DNA from: Asparagopsis taxiformis | Lineage: Eukaryota > Rhodophyta > Florideophyceae > Bonnemaisoniales > Bonnemaisoniaceae | NCBI GenBank assembly: GCA_030407315.1 | Contig: JALQPE010001823.1 | Coordinates: 1 to 64,000 of the forward strand | Length of the DNA: 64,000 bases | Direction of reading: 5' to 3' | In this document: piece after piece, positions 52,683-63,993 of the stretch | Numbering within the stretch: the first letter of the stretch is position 1 | Layout: each line of letters begins with the position of its first letter | The notes under the pieces: generated by a model | Database searches by the model: none | Told to the model about the DNA's origin: nothing | Seen by the model: only the letters and a program-made list of their open reading frames with translations | Made by a program: the position numbers and the translations under genes

Positions 52683-53826
52683 ATGGCGCTCCGCGGTCAA
52701 CTGTTTGCGATAGCTCGACGAGCAGTGCATGTAAAATCATGGGATGTTCCAGTAACGCCTGGTGGTACCTTGAAGGTTCGTTTACCCACAACATGCACCG
52801 TGCGAATTTCCCCACTGGATCCACACAAGTCCGACTGGCAGCGAGCAAAAGTCGATATGGAGGTTCTCGGTGAGTCGGATGCAGAAGTCATCTCCAAGGA
52901 AACAGGGCAGAAGGTAGCCTCTGAGATGGATGTAACCGTCGTATCAGAAAATCAGTGCGGGAAAAACTATCTGCACATGGAGGCGCCACCGGAGGACACG
53001 CCCACTGCATTTGCGCGCAACCTGCATTTTCTACGCAGATGGATTGGCGGCCCTTTCAAGGGACATCGTCCTTTGTTTGACTCACGCGTAGTACTGGATG
53101 TGAAAGTGCCTGGAAAATTCGACCTTGACATAGAGGTCGCTGCTGGAGTCGTCGAGTTATGTGACACGTTTTGAAGGCGACGTCAAAATCCAGAGTTGCA
53201 GCGCGGACGTCAGCGTCGAAAAGCTGAAAAGCATGTACATCGATATTGAATGTGACGATGGTGATGTGTCGGCTGGAGTTTTGCAAGGCAACGTCTCCAT
53301 TCGCGCAAATGCAGGAAATGTGGACGTGGGTCGCGCACAGGGACCGGTCGTGAGAATGGTGACGGATTCTGGCGATATTCAAACGAGATCAGTATATGCT
53401 GGCTACGCTATGATGCGATCGAGAGAGGGGGCGGTACGACTGGGTGTTTCGCAAGGCTATTCGAAGATCCGAACGGTGGAGGGCATTGTAGAAGTTGCAG
53501 GTGTGGAGGGGAGACTGGATGTAGAAACGGATGCAGGTGACGTCGAGGCAAGACTGAGCGTTCCGCAAAACATTTCAATACGGTCGAGAAATGGCGACAT
53601 TGCAATCGGATTGTCGGAGGGTGTTGGTGCAGCTGTTGTGCTCGAGGGTGGTGCCGGTGTTGATGTCGTCGATGAGGTGGGATTGCGACGGACTGGTGGT
53701 GATGAAAGGATTATCAGAGGGGTTATTGGGGAGGACGGTCAGACCGGGATAGGGAAAATGACCAGCCTAGTGTGCACGCGAGAGCTCCGAACGGGGATGT
53801 TGTCGTGCGACGCGAATGTTGGGTGA
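52683..53826 (+). CDS. FAM185A/DUF4097-like beta-helix protein, one frame break
   Basis: Frames 52683-53174 and 53161-53826 overlap by 14 bp and are offset by +1. No splice sites fit, so one base is probably extra, or two missing, near 53150. The N-terminus (ALRGQLFAIARRAV) could target an organelle. The second half has the short repeats typical of DUF4097 adhesin-like right-handed helices, each ending in a Gly-Asp or Gly-Asn turn: DDGDV, NAGNV, DSGDI, DAGDV, RNGDI. About 380 residues, as for FAM185A. Function is not established for the family. Confidence 0.65.
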
Positions 53827-54185
53827 AGAGTCTCGGAAGTAGTTCTGAGAGAGGAACGAGTTTCCCGCGATGGGCCGTTGCTTCTGGTGGATGAATTTAG
53901 TGCAAACAGCATTTGCATCGATGTTATTGCTTGCTACTAGAGAGATTTTTGTAGGGCACAAAGCTACGCATGTCGAGCTTGCAATTTTGAAAGGTGCTCT
54001 ACCGCGGGTTTTGTTTTCATGTGCAACTTTCTTGTTCGCAGTAAAAATAACTTCAAGTTGCCAATCCTGAAAAATTATAAAGTATGAGAAAAGCGTATGA
54101 CGTGCATGCGCCAACTGGTCACGGATGATCAGGCAAACATTCACCTGCTGCACTCTCTTCACCACCTCCGCATCTGAAAGCAAAG
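53827..54185. other. Intergenic, includes the MND1 promoter
   Basis: No gene supported; minus-strand frames here are unremarkable. 5' region of MND1. Confidence 0.3.
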
Positions 54186-55071
54186 ATGGGTCCGAGAAAG
54201 GGCCTCTCCTTCGACGAGAAACGTGAGCGTTTGCTAGAGATATTCACCGAAACTGTGCGTGTGTCTACATATCGTCTACTACCAATCTATGCATTATGTC
54301 GTTGTCCTCTAACCACTGTACATTGCCTCGTGTGAACTGAAGGCGGATTTCTTCACTCTCAAAGAGTTGGAGAAGATAGCACCCAAACGTAAAGGCATTG
54401 GTACGTCTTCGTCCGCTCCTGCACATTGGCTCTGGCAAACTTTCTCAACCGAAATCTAGCCTAACATGACGCTCTTGGTAACAGTATCCCAATCCGTGAA
54501 GGAGGTCTTACAAAGTCTCGTCGACGACAGCCTTGTGAACACAGACAAATGCGGTGTGCAGACGGTGTTTTGGTCACTACCCAGTGAAGCATCACAGAAG
54601 GTATGCCTTGTTCTGCATGATACGCACGTATTTCTCCACTTCACTATCTGACGCAACTCATGAATATGACTTCTAAACACCAATACCAATGCAGCGCAGG
54701 GTAAAGCTAGAGGAACTCAAGAATGATATTGCCGCCAAGCAGTCTGAAGAAGAAGAACTAACGAAAACAATCCAAGAGCTTGAGAAAGGTCGCGAAGAAA
54801 CAGAAGAGCGCATGCAAATTCTGGCTAGTGTTGAGCAACAAGAGCTCGTTTAAAAGAGGTTGATACAGAGCTTGCCCGTTTTGCCGAGTTTGACCCGGAA
54901 GAGATTGAGAAGATGAGTGCTGATACGGTCAAAATACGTGAGGCGGTTAATCGCTGGACTGATAATATTTTCAACTGTCAATCATGGGCGTCGAACAAGT
55001 TTGGTATGGAGAAAAAGCAATTAGCGGCGCAATTTGACATACCTGAAGACCTTGACTACATTGAAGAATGA
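54186..55071 (+). CDS. MND1: MND1, meiotic nuclear division protein 1 (four exons)
   Basis: Exons 54186-54254, 54343-54400, 54485-54600 and 54695-55071, joined in phase across GT-AG introns of 84-94 bp. The N-terminal winged-helix part ([47 protein letters not shown]) and the C-terminal block ([26 protein letters not shown]) match MND1 closely. The middle is a long coiled coil that pairs with HOP2. The complex helps RAD51/DMC1 carry out strand exchange in meiosis. In exon 4 the frame breaks at about 54845-54853 (one base missing by comparison with the family) and resumes at once; with strong conservation on both sides, an assembly error is likely. About 205 residues. Confidence 0.9.
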
Positions 55072-55162
55072 CAGAAAATATGTAAACAATTTTCTTCGCC
55101 AATTCTAAACCCATTGTTGTCCGTCCAATTGACAGGTTGTGCTCGCACAGGAAAGCTTTCGT

Positions 55163-55880
55163 ATGGACGCGCGCCCAGCAAAGAAGCGCGGCAGGCGGAG
55201 ATCTACGCTGCCGAAGATCCGATCTGGTCCTGAAGAGAGTTGGTGCTCCCGAACGGTGCCGGCAAAATTGTCTACGTAAAGAATTTCCTGAGCAAAGAGG
55301 AGGCAGATATATTGTTGCAGCAAACCCGTGATGCGCACTCATGGCAACGAACTCCGATTTCCTCCTTCGGAATTTCGGTTGTGCAGCCTCGCGATACCGC
55401 ATTTTTCGGAACCAAACTGTACTCGTACAGTGATGAGAGGCGCCGCCCTACAGCATGGGACGAGGATCCCCCTGCTTCAATGGTCCTCAAGAAACTGGGT
55501 GAGCGTATTGAACAGCACATGGGTCTGCCGAATGACTGGTTTAATGTAATCCTTGCTAACCGCTATCACCACGGGCAGGATTCCATGGGCTGGCATGCTG
55601 ACAATGAGAAATCACTCGGTGACACACCCATTATTGCGTCAGTTTCACTTGGCGCTGAGCGTCGTTTCCTGGTGCGGCAGAAGAGAGCCAGTGCTAGTCA
55701 AGAATTAGGGAAAAGATTGAATATGTATTGGCGCACGGTTCCTTGCTAATTATGACTGGACTAATGCAAAAGTTCTATCAACATTCGTTGCCCAAAGTTT
55801 CACTCTCCAAGTGCAATGAAATGCGTTTAAACTTTACGTATCGTCGTGTCCTCGATGAAAGCGATCATTCTAAAGTGTGA
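55163..55880 (+). CDS. AlkB-family 2OG-Fe(II) dioxygenase (ALKBH2/3-like), two frame breaks
   Basis: The ATG at 55163 begins a basic, nuclear-signal-like N-terminus (RPAKKRGRRR). Two -1 breaks, near 55225 and 55725, divide a single gene; no splice sites fit. The core reads IVYVKNFLSKEEAD, then NVILANRYHHGQDSMGWHADNE (His-x-Asp iron ligands), IIASVSLGAERRF, then after the second break GSLLIMTG, the distal His in QHSLP, and the 2OG-binding Arg pair in RLNFTYRRV. This is the ALKBH2/3 pattern: repair of 1-methyladenine and 3-methylcytosine in DNA or RNA. It starts 92 bp after MND1 on the same strand. Confidence 0.85.
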
Positions 55881-56051
55881 ACAGTTACAAGACGGGATTA
55901 CAAACACATGACAGTTTACTATAGTGAAGGATCAAACGCATAGCAGAGTTGGTAAGCGCCTGAATGGCAGTAATCGAAATGTGTTACTCCTGTCCACAAT
56001 TCAAGAATAATCAATCAATGATGGCAACAGCCGAGCATTACTTCAAATGGT

Positions 56052-57253
56052 CTAGAATTCGAAGAGGACAAGCGATAGTGCCATAATGCCCATACCACCA
56101 ACAAGTCCAAATGTAGTGACCTTGTCCTCAGGATCATAGCGATGGGCTGTGGGTAGCAGTTCTTTCAATGCAATATACACCATCATTCCAGAAACGATTC
56201 CAAACAAAGCGCCATACACAATTTGATTGAACACTTTTCGAAGCACGATCCAACCCAAGAAGGCACCAAGCAATTCGGTCATACCAGACAGAGTCGCCCA
56301 AAAGAAGGCCTTCCACTTGGATCCAGTCGCGTAGTAAATTGGCATTGCAACACAAATACCCTCGGGAATGTTGTGAATGCCAATGGCAACAGCAACACTG
56401 GCACCTACAGACGGATCTTCCAAGACGGAGATAAAGGTCGCAAGACCCTCGGGGAAGTTCTACGGGAGAAAAACAAATATGGAGTGAATGAAATTGATAG
56501 GTCAGTACTCCAGTTGGGCACGTCAAATGGTAGCAATGGAAAATGATAAGTCCAACTTACATGGAATGCGAGAGCAATACCAGCAAAAATACCCATACGA
56601 ATAAGAGCCTTGGAATCCTTGGAATGGTTTGCATAAATGTTGGCAACCATGTGACCATCGTGACCAATTTCATGATCAATTTCGATGGGTGCATCGATTG
56701 GCGCCTCGGCGGGTACTACGGCATCTGAATTTTGACGTTCAACATCATTTTGCTGGTCGGCTCCATCGGCGGAGGAAGATGACAAGGAGGTATTGGGAGT
56801 AATACGCTTGGACTTGGTAGTGTTGCCCCTCTTGACTGAAAGCCAATTTTCGAACAAATGGAGTGCTCTATCGAACAAATAAGTCAAGAGGACACCTGCG
56901 AAGAAGCAGAGGGTTGCATAAAGATAGGCGAATCTGGGAGAGAAAGAAAGAGGTCAGCTTGGCTTTAGATGGAATGATAGTGGTCAAATGAAGACATACC
57001 GTCGATCGTAACAGGCCTCAAAATCCTGGACGGCTTTCACGGCGAAAATCTCAATGAAGGAAACGTATATCATGACGCCAGCAGCAATTGCGAGACTGGC
57101 GGCGAGAAAGAGGTTTTTGCCACTGGAGGAGTAGGGCATAATGAAGGCGATGGCGGCACCAATAGTGGTGCTGAGACCGGCAGCTGTGACGAGCCCGAAG
57201 GCGAGACCCAAATTCCCTTCTACATCGGCTGGTCCGCACACGACTTCACTCAT
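56052..57253 (-). CDS. ZIP family metal transporter (ZupT-like), three exons
   Basis: Exons 57253-57000, 56933-56561 and 56459-56052, with GT-AG introns of 66 and 101 bp that keep frame. Hydrophobic helices are visible in order: LVTAAGLSTTIGAAIAFIM, LFLAASLAIAAGVMIYVSFIEI and ATLCFFAGVLLTYLF. A His/Asp-rich cytoplasmic loop with poly-Ser follows. The paired metal-site helices carry HNFPEG (across the second intron) and HNIPEG, and three more helices end the protein. These two motifs are typical of the ZupT branch. Role: import of zinc or other divalent metals into the cytosol; membrane unknown. A run of 12 G at 57273-57284 lies in the 5' UTR. Confidence 0.9.
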
Positions 57254-58171
57254 GATAGTTGGATTGAGAGACGGGGGGGGGGGGTTGGTGTCGAAGAAAT
57301 GCGCGGCAGGGTGTGGTAAAGGAATGATCCGGGGACGTGTATTGAGATTATCGGGTGTCGTAGAGTCGACAGTTTTAGATGCAACTGCAGCAATGGAGCA
57401 GTGCGTATGGTTGGGATATAAAAGGCAAATTTTGTGATTTTTGAGATCCATTCGACGGCTGTAGAGAAAAGGAACGTCATTGGTGCCGCCAATAGTTGAC
57501 CGCGCACGACGCGCCGGCAGCGCGTGCAATCGATACGATGGCGTGTGCACAAGAGGAGGCCCAACAATCTCTGCTATTCGCTAATTCGTCGTTTGAAGAG
57601 CAGTGATCGAAACGTAAATTGGAAACTTTATACACTTTAGTATCACCGTCGACAAACCATTTTCGCGGCACTCTGCTTATTCTCGAGGGTGGTCCAAGCA
57701 CAGTAGTTGAAAAATTTTTTTTAATTGGTTAAGAGGACGAAGGAACACGTCAGTCGAACGCAGCCTAAGGTATAATTCAATTTCATTTCTACCGCGCGAG
57801 GTGCGATCGATGTCTGATGTGTGTGGAACATATTGTGCAGATTGTTGTCCTCCCAGACGACGGCAGAGCACATCCCATCGTTTCGCATAGTAACCCTCAC
57901 CCAGCAATCAACAATCAGCAGCATGACGGTACCCTGAGTCACCCTTGGCCCGCCGTGTTTCCACGACATATCACCAGGGAAGCGCATGGACAAAACACCT
58001 GTCGCCCAGCCCCGAGCGGTCCAACCCTCCAGACACCGGACCTCTCCCGTCCAAATTTTCACAAAACCCCCAAATCATTCTCAACACTGCCAACCACACC
58101 CGCCAGGATGCACTACTGCATCATGACTATCCCGCTGCACCCGTCATCACCGCGCCAGTCCTCCACACCAA
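57254..58171. promoter_or_regulatory. Divergent intergenic region between ZIP and TLDc genes
   Basis: 900 bp with no supported gene. It contains the G12 run near the ZIP start and presumably both promoters. A plus-strand frame at 57817-58230 overlaps the TLDc start and has weak composition. Confidence 0.35.
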
Positions 58172-59830
58172 ATGCATCCCGCCGCATCCGCACAGCCGCC
58201 AGCGGACCAATCCCTCACATTCGAACATGAAGCACTCCTGCAACAAGCCACCGCCTTGTCAGCTCTCGTAGCGCGTCGTCGCGCAGATCTCGCCCACGTG
58301 CGCGCCCAAACCGCCACCCTCTCGCTCTCGCTGGAAAGCGCCAAAGAACAGCTCGATAATCTCCTCCGAAGCGAATCGATCATTCGCACAAAATCACCAT
58401 CCTCCCCCGATGTCCACCCCAAACACCCCGATTTCGTCCCAGATCGCGCCCTCGTTCGCTCCCTCCAGGGCCAGCTGGACGTCACTACAGCCTCCGTGCA
58501 GCATGCCACAAAGCGTCGCGAGCAGCTTCGCGCAAAAATCAAACGTCTCGAATACGCCATTTCTCCCGACCAGCTGTCGTCGGTCCAACCAGTCGCACAT
58601 CCTTATCCTCGTGCACATGTGGATCCAATTCCATTCAACCCTGTACCCGCCCTCCAGACTGATGAATGTCTCGATGATGGCTTGTTGAATGCACTCAACG
58701 ATGCCGTGCGATCAAATTCTTCCTTCAGATCCGATCATGTCCGTATATGGCGTGATGCGACAATGCCCAATTTGGCGCTACTCTCCCGCGATGCGAATGG
58801 CTCGCAACCGCCCGTGTCGATGGGAGTAATTACCGAGAGAATCTTTGAGGGCATTACGTGTTTCACTACTTTGCAATCGAAACAAAATAGTGCCGTAATT
58901 GCTGACAAACGAATTGAAACCTGTACATCAGTAAATCCTCTCAGTCAACACGATGCAAAAGATGTCATGCCCCATTTCACCGCTTTGTCGATCGGCACAG
59001 AAGATGCTCACAAGACCCATATTCTAGCTGCCAAAGTCGCTCTTAACAGAGGCTTAACCCTTATTGCCGAGCAAGATCGCGAAAAGTCAGCACAGCCTCT
59101 TCCTCAAATTCCTGCCAACGCTGATAACACCCGCGTCATGTCCGCTCTCTCGATTTCCCAGCATAGTCCAAAAGCAGATGTCACTTCTTCCACAGACTCT
59201 CCGCTGTCACGAAAATCAAACAATCATCATCACATTTCCCCAGAGGTACTCGCAAGGATTTCTCCCCGCTTGTCCGATTCCTCTCATGTGCTGCAGGCCG
59301 ACCATTTTGCCCAAATCATCGCTGGTGGCGTCCCGCTTAGATTCCACGAGTCGGATCTCGATCTCGTCTATTCCACAAATTGTCATGGAATGTCCCTTCA
59401 CACTTTGTACAATCGCGTCAAAGTAGCATCACCAACCATTATTGCAATCCGGGATACGGAAGACCACGTCTTCGGCTGCTATGCATCAGCGCCTTGGAAA
59501 TCATCCACCGCTCGCTATTACGGCACAGGTGAAAGTTTTGTATTCGGCTCATCGGTTTCTGACCCCGCAAAGCTCTACAGATGGACGCGTAGTAACTCGT
59601 TTTTCCAGTTCACTTCCAACACTTTTCTTGCAATTGGTGGCGGTACTGGCAGCCATTTTGCCATATGGATTGATGAAGACCTGCTCATGGGAACTACGTC
59701 GGCGTGTGCTACTTTTGGAAATCCGCCATTAACAAATCTGTCCGATACAGACCCATCCAGTTGCCGGGAATTTAAGATTACTTCTCTGGAAGTATGGACA
59801 TTTGTTCCCCACGTTGGCCGGAGACACTAG
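58172..59830 (+). CDS. TLDc-domain protein with N-terminal coiled coil
   Basis: 552 residues from the ATG at 58172, a single exon. Residues ~10-65 are a heptad-rich coiled coil (QQATALSALVARRRADL, SLESAKEQLDNLL), with a second basic one at about 95-130. Then a disordered Ser/Pro/His-rich middle. Residues ~360-550 form a TLDc domain: LVYSTNCHGMSLHTLYNRV, PTIIAIRDTEDHVFGCYA, YYGTGESFVFG, FQFTSNTFLAIGGG, FAIWIDEDLLMGTTSACATFGNPPL and a closing EVWTF. TLDc proteins (OXR1, NCOA7, TLDC2) bind the V-ATPase and protect against oxidative stress; that role is from the family, not shown here. Confidence 0.85.
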   Translation: MHPAASAQPPADQSLTFEHEALLQQATALSALVARRRADLAHVRAQTATLSLSLESAKEQLDNLLRSESIIRTKSPSSPDVHPKHPDFVPDRALVRSLQGQLDVTTASVQHATKRREQLRAKIKRLEYAISPDQLSSVQPVAHPYPRAHVDPIPFNPVPALQTDECLDDGLLNALNDAVRSNSSFRSDHVRIWRDATMPNLALLSRDANGSQPPVSMGVITERIFEGITCFTTLQSKQNSAVIADKRIETCTSVNPLSQHDAKDVMPHFTALSIGTEDAHKTHILAAKVALNRGLTLIAEQDREKSAQPLPQIPANADNTRVMSALSISQHSPKADVTSSTDSPLSRKSNNHHHISPEVLARISPRLSDSSHVLQADHFAQIIAGGVPLRFHESDLDLVYSTNCHGMSLHTLYNRVKVASPTIIAIRDTEDHVFGCYASAPWKSSTARYYGTGESFVFGSSVSDPAKLYRWTRSNSFFQFTSNTFLAIGGGTGSHFAIWIDEDLLMGTTSACATFGNPPLTNLSDTDPSSCREFKITSLEVWTFVPHVGRRH

Positions 59831-60743
59831 TCGCAACATGGAACGAATCCCACTGCTCCATTTCTTTCGCCGATGCCATATCAACGAATGTTCTCCTTCT
59901 GTGTTAGATACTGGAGCGCACAACTAATTCCTGATTGGCAATTCCAAAACTGTCAAGTGTAAACAGTGTCGCCCTGCTATCATCTTGAATCGCCGTCGCA
60001 GAATGCGTTCAGTTACGATATGTATCATCACAGATTCACAAGCGACGGGAAAGGATGGAATTTCTCTCGCATGTAAATTTTCCGTGTGATGTGCAGACCC
60101 AATTCTACCACTTTATCTCCATTGGTACTGAAAGATTCGATCATTTAGAGCTTCAGTGACACTTCTTGTGCTCTCGAGATAAGTATGTCCTCCCATGCAC
60201 ATCATGTCTTCTTTTATACGACCTTTCAGCACTATAATGTGTGAACATGTACAACGGCATGCATCTATTCATGTTCAACTTTTTCTGCTTTGCCAAGATA
60301 CAGGACGTGGAAAGTTGGCCCAAAATGCTGTATCAAACTCTTGCTGAATCCTATCGCCATTTATGTCTAGTTAGTATAACTAAAATATGCTGAAGTAGTC
60401 GTCATCTGCACTTGTTGTGGAGAAACGTTCCATGAAGTGGCGTCAAGTGCGTATCAACTTTGCTAGAATAGTATTTTTCAAGTAGTATCAAATAGTGTCA
60501 TCGTACTCATCTGTCCAAGTTTGTTTTCGGTCAACATCAATTCTTAATGAAACACTTCAACTTTTGTCTTTGTTGTCCATCCAGCAGTATACTGCGACGC
60601 TCAATGTCAATAGTTGGCTTGATCGCGAGAAGGCAAATGTTTGCTAATACACCGCTATTTACTTCTAGTTTACCTACGAAACTAAAAACAAAGACCGTCG
60701 CCAGCTGGAATTGTTCCAGAATTCGGCTGCAATCGGTGAAATC
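59831..60743. other. Intergenic, no gene seen
   Basis: 900 bp between converging genes (TLDc plus, KGD4-like minus). Only short frames without recognisable content. A polyadenylation or termination zone is expected for both. Confidence 0.35.
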
Positions 60744-61135
60744 TCACAATGCCCCGCCGAGCTAATGCATCACAATTATATTGAAAACGGATGTGTGTCA
60801 GATACATATCTTGAGCGAACTGATGCTGCATGCATGAAAATGCAGCCACTTACCATAATCGCCTCCATTTCAGTTTTAGAAAGGGCAGCTCTTGGAATCA
60901 TCTTCTCAATTCGCTGTGAAGAGCGAATTATACCTGGAGGAGCCGGCACCTTCTTTGGAGCCGCAGTTGTGGACGTGGCTAACGACACCGGCAATGAATC
61001 AAATGGCATTAGATCGATTCTATTTCAACGTGCCCCACGTGGGAATATATTACACTTACCGGTTACGTCTTTTCCTGCAGCAGCAGCAGCCTTCTGAATA
61101 GCGTAGCGAAAGCGAATGAGTGGCTGCCTCACCAT
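60744..61135 (-). CDS. KGD4/MRPS36-like small mitochondrial protein, three exons
   Basis: Exons 61135-61060, 60978-60854 and 60744-60761 (only 18 nt with the stop), GT-AG introns of 81 and 92 bp, phases consistent; 72 residues. The start MVRQPLIRFRYAIQK and the end RIEKMIPRAALSKTEMEAI + LGGA fit the short KGD4 (MRPS36/YMR31) family, which has a PLI-F-Y start and an LS-EM-AI--GGA end. In other eukaryotes this protein tethers the E3 subunit to the 2-oxoglutarate dehydrogenase complex. The basic, alanine-rich N-terminus suits mitochondrial import. The gene is too short and too split to appear as one open frame. Confidence 0.65.
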
Positions 61136-61591
61136 TGCGATAATTCTCGTATCACTCGAGTAAAATTGGAAGCTTTGGCGGGATTTCTCTCAGCGTCGTA
61201 TGGGTCCCTCACTATGTTGAAATCAAAATCGTGGCAATCAAATTGTGCAGAATAGCATTTCGAAAAGTGGGGCCTACTAAGCACCGCATTACAACACAAA
61301 GCGCGATCTTATCGACAAATTATATCTTCTGCTTGAATCCTCCGTGGTACCTGGCCACTGATACGTTGTAATTTCCTTGTAACAATAGCGTGTTCTCTGA
61401 TTCTCGTCGAAGCACTGCGTTCTATCAGACGACATCGGTTGACCGTTGAAATCGATACGACGATGCCCGCTTTTTTACTACCAGCAACTTCAGTTCTATC
61501 TCTAAAACCACGAGCTAAAAGTCAGTGTCAAATTATTCCATCCACTGGAGCCTTTCTAGCACATATGCTCGATCATAATGTCTGCACTCAA
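61136..61591. other. Intergenic between KGD4-like and TRAPPC4 genes
   Basis: 455 bp. It must contain the KGD4-like promoter and the TRAPPC4 3' end; no other feature seen. Confidence 0.3.
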
Positions 61592-62197
61592 TTATGTGAC
61601 ATACTTGTCGACCAAATTCTTCAAGTGCGTTTCCCATCGTTCCACTTTTATCGGCATATCAAGCTCATAGAACGGATTCTTCATTACATAATCCGCATAC
61701 AATACATAAACCTCCCTCTATGCGGCCGCAACGAAGGTATGAAAATTTACAATGGTCCAGTCAGTAACAATCGATCACGAACATACCAATGAATTTCGCA
61801 ATGTGCATGCTTGAAACATACCAGAAATGAAGCCAGATGATCCGTTCTCAAGTCGGCAGTGACAAAAAACTGAACGCCTGTTTGAGGCCGGTATGCTTGC
61901 AGAACATATGAGGCAGTTTCCAAAGTCTCTATTCCAAACCCATTTGGAGACGGTTCGGGCGAGAGTTGTTGCACGAGGAGTTGCATGCTGAACAATGAAT
62001 ATAGCTCGCAGTCGTCAGTAATCGGCGCCATGTCGTCTGTCAAGGAAAAAATGGTGATGTATTGTCGCGTACCCGTGGAATGTAGATGCCAAGTGCAAAT
62101 AGTCGTTTTGAGTAAGTTGAGGAGCATCGTCGCTGAGCTTGCGATAGAATATTAGACTGCCTGCTTTGTTGACAAGGAAGAGAGACTGTAAACCCAT
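61592..62197 (-). CDS. TRAPPC4: TRAPP complex subunit TRS23/TRAPPC4, three exons
   Basis: Exons 62197-62073, 61987-61822 and 61717-61592, GT-AG introns of 85 and 104 bp, phases consistent; 138 residues. Exon 1: LFLVNKAGSLIFYRKL and NDYLHLASTFHG. Exon 2: QQLSPEPSPNGFGIETLET and TGVQFFVTAD. Exon 3: REVYVLYADYVMKNPFYELDMPI. These align along the whole length with Trs23/synbindin. The protein lacks the PDZ-like insert of animal TRAPPC4, and its length is that of plant TRS23. It is part of the core TRAPP that activates Rab1/Ypt1 in ER-Golgi traffic. Confidence 0.88.
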
Positions 62198-62823
62198 TTC
62201 GACTGGGGATCTCGTACTTTGTCAACCGGTTCGAATAAAAGCATTTCGTTTTTCCAAACCAAAATAAGAAAATAGCAAGTGCCGATTCGAACTTGATGCC
62301 GTTCTTCCCACTTGAGAAGAATGGAAAAGTTATAGATTGCAACTCGATAATTTGTGCACTGTCGCTTCTGATAGGCATTCCAAGTATCTAGAAGTGCTGG
62401 ACTGCTTTAAACGACATGAGTGGACGTCCTATCAACTTCTACGAAAATTGAGCCTCGCCCACCTCTGCTTCTATCCTACAACATTTTGTATTCAATGTTT
62501 CATACGTCAAGGCAACAACCTTGGACTGGTGGACTGCAGTTGAAGCCATGATGTGACCAGCGCCGCACAACACAGCCCTCGAGACACATCAGTCACAATG
62601 GCGTCACCGAGCATCCGTCAAATCCAAAGTTGTTCTGCTATTTATAAACCATGTCTGCGATTTTTATGCACAATCGTGGTGTGTGGTACAGCCAACATCA
62701 TGGAAACTGCACCCCATTAGGGTCCTCGTCAACCCCTGCAAATACTGCCGATCATCGTGGATCACGCTACGTGGTCTACTCCACAGCATGTCACTTACCC
62801 TGGCGTCTCGTGTATATAACATC
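62198..62823. other. Intergenic between TRAPPC4 and the WD40 gene
   Basis: 625 bp upstream of TRAPPC4 and downstream of the WD40 gene, both minus strand. No gene or clear signal seen. Confidence 0.3.
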
Positions 62824-63993
62824 CTATCGCGCAAGAAGATCGGCGTTTGCGATTACCTCATATGTACTGTCGGTTTTGGAAACCAAAAGTGCTGAAAAGT
62901 TGAACCTCTTTCCAGGGTTTGCGCGTAGGCTCTGTACGCAAAGACGACTGCCCTGTACAGTATCCCTATTATCCATTTCCACTTCAGCTAAGAAAGACCC
63001 TGTCCTTGCATTGAACACTCGTACCACATGTTCCCTACAAGACCCACTAATAATGTAGTCCCGATTATTCATATAGTACGATCTTGTGAAGTTATATGCA
63101 GATCCCGTTTTAGGGATCTCAAACTCCCTTTCTAGCCGCCCGTCGCCCGCAAGGTACTGTCTCACTTCGTTGTCTACAGCTGAGACTAGCAGACGAGAGT
63201 CATCGGGTGACAAACACACCATCACGTTATCTGTCCTGCTTCTTGTTTGGAAAACAGGTCTTCGACCGCCACCTGGTCGAGATTCCCGAAGGTCCCACTT
63301 CTTCACACACTGATCAAAACTTGATGTGACGAGAATGTGTGGATTGGTATGCGCAAACTTAATCACATTGATTGATTGTGTGTGACAGTTATGAAGCAGT
63401 TCCGTTTGCCGACCAGTAGTCAAATCAAACAGCCCAACATGCCGTGAACATCCACTCACGGCAAACTTGGCGTCGTCACAGCTAACATGAATTGACGTTA
63501 GATTATCGAACGTCTCACAGGCATACATACAGCCCCCCCTCTCCCCACTGCGCATCCAGTTCACATTGTACAGATGAATTGAACCATCATTGCTCCCGGA
63601 TATGAAACAGTCACTGCGCTTATTCAGCCACGACAGGCCATATACGGGGGCAGATGGCATTCGATGCCTACCCAATTGATTATCAATTCGCGACACATCA
63701 TCCAATGTCGTCTTGTAACCAATAACCTCTCCCCTTGTTCGGTTTCCGTGACCGCCACCGCTCTTGCAAGACCCTTTTACTTCCCCTGTCTCTTGATCCA
63801 GCACCACCAAGTAGCCTTGCTCAGTCCCGTATACCAATTCCGATGGATTTGCTGGATTGAACTCGAACTGACGAGGTCTATCCTGCTTCTGACACAAGTA
63901 CTCAATACGTGGAGCACCAGGTCGATACACGAGTGCAGACGACATAGCTTTGGCGAACGATTCATCGGAATAAGAGGTCAGTTTGGACCTCAT
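62824..63993 (-). CDS. WD40-repeat protein, possible DDB1-CUL4 substrate receptor
   Basis: At least 389 residues. The ATG at 63993 is in frame, but the window ends 7 bp upstream without a stop, so the start is not certain. Several WD repeats are visible: ELVYGTEQGYLVVLD, CFISGSNDGSIHLYNV, KFAVSGCSRHVGLFDL, HILVTSSFDQCVKKWDLR, RLLVSAVDNEVRQY and YIISGSCREHVVRVFN. The repeat with VKKWDLR has the WDxR (DWD-box) form used by CUL4 ligase receptors, preceded by the expected HTQSINVIKFAH. That makes a substrate-receptor role plausible but not shown. Confidence 0.75.
   Translation of the reverse strand: MRSKLTSYSDESFAKAMSSALVYRPGAPRIEYLCQKQDRPRQFEFNPANPSELVYGTEQGYLVVLDQETGEVKGSCKSGGGHGNRTRGEVIGYKTTLDDVSRIDNQLGRHRMPSAPVYGLSWLNKRSDCFISGSNDGSIHLYNVNWMRSGERGGCMYACETFDNLTSIHVSCDDAKFAVSGCSRHVGLFDLTTGRQTELLHNCHTQSINVIKFAHTNPHILVTSSFDQCVKKWDLRESRPGGGRRPVFQTRSRTDNVMVCLSPDDSRLLVSAVDNEVRQYLAGDGRLEREFEIPKTGSAYNFTRSYYMNNRDYIISGSCREHVVRVFNARTGSFLAEVEMDNRDTVQGSRLCVQSLRANPGKRFNFSALLVSKTDSTYEVIANADLLAR

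Noticed and set aside
56134..56546. Frames overlapping the ZIP gene on both strands
   Set aside because: The spliced ZIP model with both HN(F/I)PEG motifs explains the region; the others are shadows.
62040..62378. A separate 112-codon minus-strand gene upstream of TRAPPC4
   Set aside because: It overlaps TRAPPC4 exon 1 in another frame and shows no recognisable content.
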